Source: Psococerastis gibbosa (taxonomy: Eukaryota; Arthropoda; Insecta; Psocodea; Psocidae). Taken from it: a DNA stretch of 64,000 nt. The notes beneath the pieces are model-generated. The model was not told the DNA's origin and ran no database searches. It worked only from the letters and a program-made list of their open reading frames with translations. Each line of letters opens with the position of its first letter. Positions within the stretch are counted from its first letter, which is position 1. Below, piece by piece: positions 56,165 to 64,000 of this stretch. The stretch covers positions 20,975,089 to 21,039,088 of the forward strand of contig OZ020488.1 of the NCBI GenBank assembly GCA_963971405.1, given 5' to 3'. The position numbers and the translations under genes are program-made.

Positions 56165-58460
56165 TAATATTTATATATTATACATTTTATAATATTTTTT
56201 AATAATATCGCTACTTCGGAACAAAAAATACAACTCAAAAACCAAAACTTTCGACTTAATAACGCTGAAATATCTTCTTTTAATCTGTATTTTGCTATAA
56301 AAAAAGCGCTAATGTAGTGTGTATATTTTCCGAGCTAGGTCAGTTTAATTTGGCGGGAACTGTTAGGTAATTCATTATAAAAAACTTTAACTTCAATTTC
56401 AGAAAATTTGATAGATTTAGCTAGTTGTGTTCTTTTTCTTCCGTAGTATAATTGCGCCCCAACAAAACAATAACTTGTTCCAGCCCCTCAACAATAATAA
56501 AATAGAATAAATGGCGTCAACCCATAAGATAAGTATTCCCGACAGAGGAGAAACGTAGGGAGAAATTTGGCACCCTCACCATCCATAGAAGAGTACCCTA
56601 TATATACGGCTAAATATACGCTTGTACGGTAATATAGGCTACTTTAATCAGAAATGAACTTACCATAAAGTTCGGTACTTAAGTATGTCACGTTCATTAT
56701 CAAAAATGATCTTACGCAAGAGCAGCCCTAAACAGTGTAAGAACAATATCCAATAATGTCTATGCTTCGTGCAATAAAGCCATATTAACCTTTATCCCGT
56801 TTTTTACGTGTGCGCCTCTATAAATGGCTTAAACTTACTTCAAAAATTCAATTCCCTCTTTTCTCATAAAATAATGTACCGCCTAATGTACCGCAGGGGT
56901 TGTACGCATGTAAGCTGATGCTTCGCGAAAACAGATGGCCAACAGAATGGAACGGAATAATCTGTCTATGCTCACAGGCGTTTTCAATCGTGAAAAAATG
57001 TGGAACATTCCAATTTAGACATCTTGAGCTCTTTGAATTTCTTTCCTTCTCAATTTACAGAGGTATTTCTGTTGTTGTGTTTTGAGAGGAAGTTTTATAT
57101 CGTCATCTGAAATCGGACTACAATATCTAGAAATCTGCCCACTTACACTCACAATTAAGCGTCGTACAGCCAGGGAGGTAAAGTTGGGAGGGCACGGTCC
57201 AACTTTCCCCCCCCCCCCCTTGAGCATTGTAAGACGTAGTTCATACTTCATGGTTCCCTTTGCAGCAATATTAATATAAGCATTTCTTTTTTACCTGTGT
57301 AAAATCTACAGCTATACTTTACAACTATTAAAATTCTTAAAACCCTACTATTTTGCTCTTATATTTTCAATTTTTCCTTACATCCTTCCTGATGACGTCA
57401 TAAGGTCTACTTAGTTTTGCCCCCGCCATCATTCTAAAACTTTACGGCTCTGGTACAGACCTATATAAATGGTACCTACCAAATACAATTCTTAGCAATT
57501 TGTTGAGAAGAATTTCCAATACGTTGAATTAGGATAAAATAGGGCATGAGATTTAATGATAAAAAGAGAAACTTAGAACCTTTTAGAGCTTAGGTACCAA
57601 TGACCAATGTAATTGATTCCTGTCGTTGTTTAACAATTATCAGGTGAATTGTGGAAGCTTATATAGACTAAACTCTAGAGGCCAAATATATTGAAGACTA
57701 TTTTTGGAGCAACGAAGCATCAGTTTGTTGTTTCTTTTTCTTGAGACTTAAATCTCTTCTTCAAAAAGAAAACACTTCGTGCGAAATAATTAAAATAAGC
57801 GAAATTAAATAAGAAAAATAAAAGTGCCAAATTTTAAATTTATATTTTTGTCGCTGTAACATTACTGAATACCTACGTAAATGGGGGTGTTAGAGTTACA
57901 TCAAGCATGATCCCTTTGCGCTAACTAAGAATTGATAATAACTGTTTTTTAGCTTCAAAAGTCAATCAACATAATACATCCAGTGCACAATACGATAGGT
58001 ACTCATTATTATAGTTACAATGGTAAATGATAAATTAATCCTTAAAAACAAAACGTTCAATATTAATTTGTTCCTGAGTAATACTAGTAATATTAATGAG
58101 TAGGTAGGCTAATGAGAATTGTTATCGTTAACCAACAATGCAATTATGCAATTACTAAAGATCTCATCTTCGCCTTGATTAACAAAAAATTGTAATTTCT
58201 TCTCGTGACCCTGACAAAGTTTCCCTAACAATTTTTTTTAGATAAAAAAATGAAAAGGTATTCCTCAGACTTTTTTAATTGGGCTGGGAGATAGCGCAAC
58301 TTGAAGTTGACTGGGTCCCTCTTTGATTTGAGGTCGTGGAGCTAACGATAATGTCACGTTATCACAATCCACAACCCTCAAGGTTTCCCAACACTTTGAC
58401 AGTCTCATTATGTTAGAAATTCAAACCCCCCAACCCTCCCCACGCGTTTCTTCTCCTGTT
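56165..58460. other. No gene recognised
   Basis: Includes a C-run at about 57208-57219 preceded by GGGAGGGCACGGTCCAACTT, similar to the inside of the hAT element at 15300. No coding frame. Confidence 0.35.
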
Positions 58461-58464
58461 TTTG

Positions 58465-58600
58465 ATTACCATCTGAAATAAAATACAGGCATATCAGATT
58501 CGCTGAGGTGTAATAACAACATTGACTTCTTCTTGGAGAAGATGGTGAAATGGAATTATGAGAAAATAACAAATATTGTAGGTTTTCACAGCAAGAGTTC
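58465..58600 (+). repeat. Dispersed repeat S, copy 1
   Basis: Shares ATCTGAAATAAAATACAGGC, ATCAGATTCGCTGAGGTGTA, GAAATGGAATTATGAGAAAA and AATATTGTAGGTTTTCAC with 59748-59880. Confidence 0.8.
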
Positions 58601-58682
58601 TCCTGTTGCTTCTCTTTTTCCTCGCCTATATTCCAATGTGGGGTCAGTGACACCCGGCAAGTTCTTAAGCGTATTTTTGTTT

Positions 58683-58874
58683 GGGGCATTGGCCACAGTT
58701 CTGACACCTTGCCGGACTTTCACTTCTAGACCGATACTATTAGTTTAGGGCATTGGCTACAGTTCTGACACCTTGCCGGACTTTCACTTCTAGACCGATA
58801 CTATTAGTTTGGGGCATTGGCTACAGTTCTGACACCTTGCCAGACTTTCACTTCTAGACCGATACTATTAGTTT
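58683..58874 (+). repeat. Tandem repeat, three units of exactly 64 bp
   Basis: Units at 58683-58746, 58747-58810 and 58811-58874: GGGGCATTGGCTACAGTTCT, GACACCTTGCCGGACTTTCA, CTTCTAGACCGATACTATTA, GTTT, differing at only a few bases. High identity implies recent expansion. Confidence 0.95.
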
Positions 58875-58879
58875 TTGGG

Positions 58880-59745
58880 CAGTCTTCTTCTTATTCTTTT
58901 TCTTCTGGATCAAGTCATTTGATTGCCTTCTGTCGAGCATTATTGATTATTATTATTTATTATTTTTGTTCATAGTCCATAGAGCATCAAATAGTACCAC
59001 ATTAAAGGTCTTTAGTCCAGTTTTATGGATCGATCGCTGCACACTTCAGACGTCCGGTGCCTGGAACCTGAATCGACTGTAGCCTATGTGAGAGCTGAAC
59101 AATCTGTCTGAAAATGCCGTCCACAGCTTTTCCCCACAGCATCGATAAACCACTCCTGCTGCGTGCTCAATGAGACCCAATCTGGCAATCTGGCCATGTG
59201 TCCACGGAACTTCCCGTCCCCCCGGGAGAAAAATGTAAAAAATAGGGGGTCCAGGAGTTTTCCTCCCTTTTATAAGCTTTTGGCTCAAAAATCTTAAAAT
59301 TTTGCAGAAGAAGACTTTCTTTACAAAACTGGAAACAGAGGGAACTGGGACTCCCCCGGGGGAAAATAATAATGAATAAATAGGCTCTAAATAGTGAGTT
59401 TCTACAAAAGCTCGGGCTTAAAGCGATCGCTTTATTCGGTAAATGGACGGGGTGCCCCTAGAAAAAAGAGCTACAGAGCCTCTTATATTATGTGACATTG
59501 TCGTTGGTAAATAGTTTATTAAAAGATTTTCATCTAGAAAAATCTCACCTACAGTATACGCAACGTTATGGAAATTTCCTCATTGAAATTCAAATAAATA
59601 TGCAAGTGGACTATTTTTTTTTTTTTTTTTGTAAAATTTGGCGCCTCCTCATGAAGCTACCGGTCCCAGCATCTGCATCTCGGTCAAAGGCAGTTTCTGC
59701 TGAGAAACAGCACGTACAGTTTGGTCTTACACCTTGTTAGTAAAT
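58880..59745. other. No gene recognised; contains CCCCGGGAG-type dispersed motif
   Basis: 59210-59420 has CCCCCCGGGAGAAAAATGTA and CTCCCCCGGGGGAAAATAAT, related to the 11.84-12.36 kb tandem repeat; a T-run at about 59613-59630. Confidence 0.4.
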
Positions 59746-59747
59746 TC

Positions 59748-59880
59748 ATATCTGAAATGAAATACAGGCACATCAGATTCGGTGAGGTGTAATATGAATA
59801 TTGACTCCTTCAGGGACAAAGTTCTGAAATGGAATTATGAGAAGATAACGAATATTGTAGGTTTTCACTGCAAGGCACAA
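59748..59880 (+). repeat. Dispersed repeat S, copy 2
   Basis: ATCTGAAATGAAATACAGGC, ATCAGATTCGGTGAGGTGTA, GAAATGGAATTATGAGAAGA, AATATTGTAGGTTTTCAC. Confidence 0.8.
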
Positions 59881-59884
59881 ATCT

Positions 59885-60149
59885 CATTTATAATTCACAA
59901 ATTATTGATTTTACCAGCGAAGATGAGCATCTCTAGGGAATTTCTCACGTCTGGCTCTCGGAAGAGCCAACTCAATACAATCAGACTAGATGTATAGATC
60001 AACGAAAAAATCAACACAATATCCCTTTTGTGCGTTAAATTTCACAGTAAATATTCCATGTTGAGCTAGAAAGAAGATTTTGGGCATTAGAAGAAATATT
60101 TTCAATATTTTGATACATGATGTATATAACCTAGATCTAATTTTCAGTT
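59885..60149. other. No gene recognised
   Basis: AT-rich. Confidence 0.3.
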
Positions 60150-60222
60150 AAATAACGAGGAAGTTACCTCTTCAACCAAAGTTAATTTAATGTCAGTGTT
60201 ATATATACCATATAATACTGCA
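60150..60222. repeat. SINE B tail fragment
   Basis: ATAACGAGGAAGTTACCTCT, TCAACCAAAGTTAATTTAAT, GTCAGTGTTATATATACCAT: the reverse complement of the 42613-42678 tail. The tRNA-like part is missing. Confidence 0.65.
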
Positions 60223-60224
60223 AC

Positions 60225-60590
60225 AAGCAATATAAGATATCATCTTGTTGAAAACTACATGTACCGTATATTAGCCGTTACTTTGGATCCTGTCTTGCTT
60301 GTATTTGTTAATTATGGTGGTGTGTATTCATTGCATACATTAGTTAAATGATTTCGAGACAGAAAGGAAACAGCGGAGCGTTGCTTAACCGATCTGTTAT
60401 TGTCATTATACTCAGGAGTCTTATTCAGGTTATACAAGGGACTTTCCAGCCATCTATCTTAAGAACAGGGTCCTACCATCTGGGGATTTCTCAGCTAGGA
60501 AGATCGATACGCCGTACGCACCATATGTGCAACCACTTGAAACCTTTTGTTTCGTGTTTGTTTAATTTGTATTTATTTATTATATTTATT
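60225..60590. other. No gene recognised
   Basis: A 94-codon plus-strand frame at 60348-60632 runs into the next repeat and has no family features. Confidence 0.3.
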
Positions 60591-60592
60591 TT

Positions 60593-61334
60593 TGCTTTCC
60601 AATTTATACGTAGTATAAGGAAAGCTTTTTGATGGTCAAAATTTTCGATTCCGAGATCTCAACGCATTTACACGTTTTCAGGTCCCAGGAACCAAAAAAA
60701 GTGGTTTTTACGAAATGTCTGTCTGTCGCTCGGTCTGTCTCTCTGTATGTCTGTATGTCTGTCTGTTCATCGATTTCCGGGCAAACTACTCGGCCGATTT
60801 TGATGACATTTTGCTTGTAGGTTCACAAAAATTATACCTCGAGACCATTTTATTTTATTTTGGGCTAACTCAATTTTGGGGGGCTTTATTCTCAAAAACT
60901 AAAAAAACAACTTCTAAAAAACTTATTTCTCAAAAACGGCTCCAACGATTTCTTTTAAATTCACATATATTGTAGTCGTTATTAATTTTAACAAAATGCG
61001 GTGGGTCGCTTGCCCCTTGATAGTTTGCTTCTGGGGGTAAAAAAAATAAAAATAACTCAATTTTCATGAAAAATGACTAAAAAATAATTTTTCTGCGGAA
61101 CCTTTCTATCGATGATATCTACCTTCAGGTATATTTTAGGTGTTCAATAGAGTAACAAAAACGAAAAGGTTGCATTCCAAAAAAAATATAAATAAAGGTA
61201 AATATAAGGTGGAACCCCCCCTCGAGGGATCTCATATTTAACTATAGGGAAATTATTTCCAATGATGTTACGCATGTCTATTGTCTCTACTAATTCGTAT
61301 TGATTGTATCTACTAATTTATAAATTGGAAAGCA
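60593..61334 (+). mobile_element. TGCTTTCC inverted-repeat element, copy 3
   Basis: TGCTTTCCAATTTAT start and ATAAATTGGAAAGCA end. Internal TCTG/TATGTCTG microsatellite at 60717-60765 in the same place as in copy 1; AGGTCCCAGGAACC, TTTCCGGGCAAACTACTCGG, GGGTCGCTTGCCCCTTGATA. Confidence 0.85.
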
Positions 61335-61358
61335 TGTTCGAGTAATTTCTATTTTTGT

Positions 61359-62021
61359 TGCTTTCCAATTTATACGTAGTATAAGGAAAGCTTTGTGATG
61401 GTCGAAATGGTCGATTCGGAGATTTCAACGGATTTAACTAAATTTGGGGGGGTTTTATTCTCAAAATTAAAAAAAAAACGTCTAAAAAACTTATTTCCCA
61501 AAAACGGCTCCAACTATTTCTTTTAAATTCACTGATATTGTAGTTGTTATTAATGTTGATAAAATGCGAGGGGTCGCTTGCCCCTTGATAGTTTGCTTCT
61601 GGAGGTAAAAAAATAAAAATAACTAAATTTTCATGAAAAATGACTAAAAATAATTTTTCTGCGAAACGTTTCTATCGATGATTTTTTAGGTGTTAAATTG
61701 AGTAACGAAATCGGACAGGTTGCTTTCCCAGAAAAGTATAGGCCTATTTGGTTTTGAAAAAAAAATGTTTTTTTGCAAATTGATGTTTTTTTTTTGGAAA
61801 AAATGATAGAAAATTTACGCTCAAACGCATTGCGTGCCCTGCCATTATTGCTGTGTGGTAGTTTGTTGGTCTGACCTATCTAGAATTTACCTCACCTCCA
61901 GTGACGTCGGGTGAACAACCCCCCCCCCCCCCCCCGTGATGCCCGAAATTTAACTATAGGAAAATTATTTACCATGAAATTAATCATATTCTCCAGCTGC
62001 TACTTGATAAATTGGAAAGCA
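61359..62021 (+). mobile_element. TGCTTTCC inverted-repeat element, copy 4
   Basis: Starts 25 bp after copy 3, same strand. An internal deletion removes the TCTG region (TTTCAACGGATTTAACTAAA joins directly to TTTGGGGGGG). The 3' part keeps CCTCACCTCCAGTGACGTCG, a C-run and the ATAAATTGGAAAGCA end. Confidence 0.85.
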
Positions 62022-62045
62022 TGTTCGAGTAAACTTGAACCGGTT

Positions 62046-62128
62046 TTTATTTATTTATATTTATTTATTTATATTTATTTATATTTATTTTCATTTATTT
62101 ATATTTATTTATTTAATTATTTGCATGC
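62046..62128 (+). repeat. (TTTATTTATA)n low-complexity repeat
   Basis: Repeating TTTATTTATA/TTTATTTA units directly after the TGCTTTCC element. Confidence 0.9.
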
Positions 62129-62129
62129 G

Positions 62130-62525
62130 AGTAACTCATATTGTTCAAAACTTGAACGCTGGCCGTAGTTATTGACAGACTGAATTGTGAAATTCATTAA
62201 AAAATTACAGCACCAAAAATTAAGAATAGTTATATTTGTCTATCACTATTATTTTAAGGGGAAACTAAACTGCAAGCTTAAGCTTATATTTTGGGGACAT
62301 TAAAATAGCTTTCTCCAACTTGGATGGAACATATCTTCAGTAACTTGAGTGGTAAATTAAATAAAAAGAAAATACGGACAGATTTTGGTGTGTTCCTGGG
62401 GTTGCGAAATTCTAAGGCAGCTTCCCCCTAACTGTTTCTACTTTCTTTAAGGGGGCATAATTCGTTAATAAATTATTTATTCCAGACGATGAAATACAGT
62501 GTAAAATTTCTAAACCATTACTTAT
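62130..62525. other. No gene recognised
   Basis: AT-rich. Confidence 0.3.
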
Positions 62526-62529
62526 ACTA

Positions 62530-62658
62530 CTAACCGACCACGACAAGATGGCATTTGGAACACTTAATTTATTCGGAAAAGTGCATAAGCGGAACACCGA
62601 GTTTATTCGATTTTTAAAAGTATTCCATAAGTGTGAGTCATCGTATCGTGGTCGGGTA
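62530..62658. mobile_element. Short inverted-repeat MITE M, copy 2
   Basis: Left ACCGACCACGACAAGATGGC ATTTGGAA; right TTCCATAAGTGTGAGTCATC GTATCGTGGTCGGGT. The loop keeps GTGCATAAGCGGAACACCGA and TTTATTCGATTTTTAAA, as in copy 1. Confidence 0.8.
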
Positions 62659-62827
62659 GTACGTACTGATATGGTATATTAACGTTAGTGACTTGTAAAT
62701 GAAAGTGTGAAATTATCACAATGGGAAGTGGAGAATGGAATGTCATGCGTTCTACAATTATTTTATTTTATTTTCGGTGTAAGCTGTAAAGCCTCGTTTG
62801 AATAAAATCGGTTAAAGCAGACTAATA

Positions 62828-63118
62828 GGTGGCTATTCCACTAGTCCATTTTTCTTCAATTTTGACAATGTCATTGACAGAAAATCATCAATGTTGCATT
62901 ATTTATTTTTACACCCCATTCTGCCGTCTTTCTTTTAATTTTATAATCTGCAAGAAATTTTGTGATTTAAATTATGAAAAATTTCGTTTGTTCTCAAGAA
63001 ATTATTTTCCTCTATGATCATTGATTAATTTCAACATGCGGAAGTTAAAATGGACAGTGACATAGAGTAAAGAAAAAATCTCATCAATTATTGACGGAAT
63101 ATTGACAAGTGAGTAGCC
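62828..63118. mobile_element. Old member of the foldback MITE family
   Basis: Ends GGTGGCTATTCCACTAGTCC and GACAAGTGAGTAGCCGGC are weak reverse complements. The inner part has ATGATCATTGATTAATTTCA and GACATAGAGTAAAG, resembling the middle of 15514-15755, plus CAATGTCATTGACAG and TTGACGGAATATTGAC. Confidence 0.45.
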
Positions 63119-63351
63119 GGCATAAGCCTGTCACTTTCAAGCTTCCGAGCTGTGACTCGCAATCGTAGTCATGGTGTTGCCAACGAAGAAGTAGCCATTT
63201 AGCTGAGCGGACACATTTTTCGAATCAACCCTTGATAAGTATAAAGTTATCAAGCTGATGAGGTGCGTCTTAGAGCTTAATGTAGGTACCAAGAAGTAAA
63301 ATTATTGTTTAATAGTACACGTAATCACCCGTACCGCATGGCTATATTTCA

Positions 63352-63522
63352 CAGGGGCGTCATTTGGGGTTCCAAGGGGGGGGGGGTCAATTGCTTCTGT
63401 GATAATACGAAAAATACGACACCGACCCTGACTAACGAAGAAATCGTTAGAACCTTGCTTAAAAATTTACCTAATTATTATCTTGCCCCCCCCCCCTGAA
63501 AATTATTGAAATGACTCCCATG
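63352..63522. mobile_element. hAT-type MITE, 171 bp, 8-bp target duplication with one mismatch
   Basis: Ends CAGGGGCGTCATTTGGGG and GAAATGACTCCCATG. Flanks ATATTTCA (63344-63351) and TTATTTCA (63523-63530) match at 7 of 8. A G-run and a C-run sit inside the two ends, as in the elements at 15280 and 34794. GGGCGTCATTTGGG also appears at about 34561-34574. Confidence 0.75.
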
Positions 63523-63530
63523 TTATTTCA

Positions 63531-64000
63531 TATAGCAATTTAATCAAAACCTGTCATAATTGTTTTACAAATCCTCATTTTTTTCGAAGTGGTACTTAAA
63601 CTGAAATTTAAACTTTAAAAAAAACAATACCTTTAACTAAAAAGGCCCTGGCCTTTAAGCAACAAGCTCAGGCTATTTATAGAACATGTCGGGAATGGAA
63701 CTTTGATTAACGGAAATCGTTGTGAAAAGGATACCTACTTCTTTTGAAATCACCGGTGGGACATTAGTAAATGAAACGTACTACACTGTGATTGGGAGCA
63801 AATTAAAGGTTTCTATCAATTTTGGGATTCTTTTCAGTACTTGCGCGTGAGTTAGTCTTCACATAGCCCTGATAGTTAGGTCCCTCTTAGTTCACTTCTT
63901 CAATATGTTAATTTACGATAAGATATTGTGGCCTCTGTACCTATTAGTTGAAATTTAATGCACTAATAGCCTAAGAGGTAGATCAGTAGAGATCATCATT
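63531..64000. other. No gene recognised
   Basis: AT-rich right edge of the window. Confidence 0.3.

Overview
This window looks like a repeat-dense, AT-rich piece of an invertebrate animal nuclear genome. I see no operons, ribosome-binding sites or phage-like gene packing. Instead there are non-LTR retrotransposon remnants, tRNA-derived SINEs, several families of short inverted-repeat DNA transposons, microsatellites and many long G or C homopolymer runs. The reverse transcriptase fragments look like those of arthropods and other aquatic invertebrates. I cannot name the species, and nothing here fixes the phylum.

Layout. 1-1327 (minus) is the only long intact reading frame: the N-terminal part of a TTF-type zinc finger/DUF4371 protein of the hAT transposase superfamily (ZMYM1-like), running off the left edge. 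3.0-6.0 kb holds inverted-repeat (foldback) elements with GGCGGGGTTTCCAC ends, the first SINE copies and other dispersed repeats. 11.6-13.3 kb has another foldback element, a tandem repeat with a CCCCCGGG motif, and an 843-bp inverted-repeat element carrying an internal TCTG microsatellite. 14.8-16.1 kb has a LINE tail and a hAT element with an 8-bp target duplication; that element contains a foldback element which itself contains another. 16.9-17.1 kb has a candidate host-gene exon ending in a strong splice donor. 18-46 kb is mostly old repeats and unannotatable AT-rich sequence. 46.2-48.6 kb has a LINE inserted into an older, oppositely oriented LINE. 48.6-54.1 kb is bounded by long matching inverted repeats and is filled with nested retroelement fragments. 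54.6-64.0 kb has further LINE, SINE and MITE copies, a 3 x 64-bp tandem repeat and two adjacent copies of the TCTG-containing element.

The genes here do not form a pathway: almost everything recognisable is mobile or derived from mobile DNA. The most distinctive system is the foldback family. Its members share the outer ends (GGCG...TTCCAC) and a central core (GACGTGGTAGCAGA / TCTGCTACCACGTC), but the arms between ends and core differ from copy to copy while staying reverse-complementary within a copy. In three copies the exact centre holds a second element of the same kind. TTA/TAA flanks suggest PIF/Harbinger-type mobilisation. All assignments come from reading the sequence; no database search was run.
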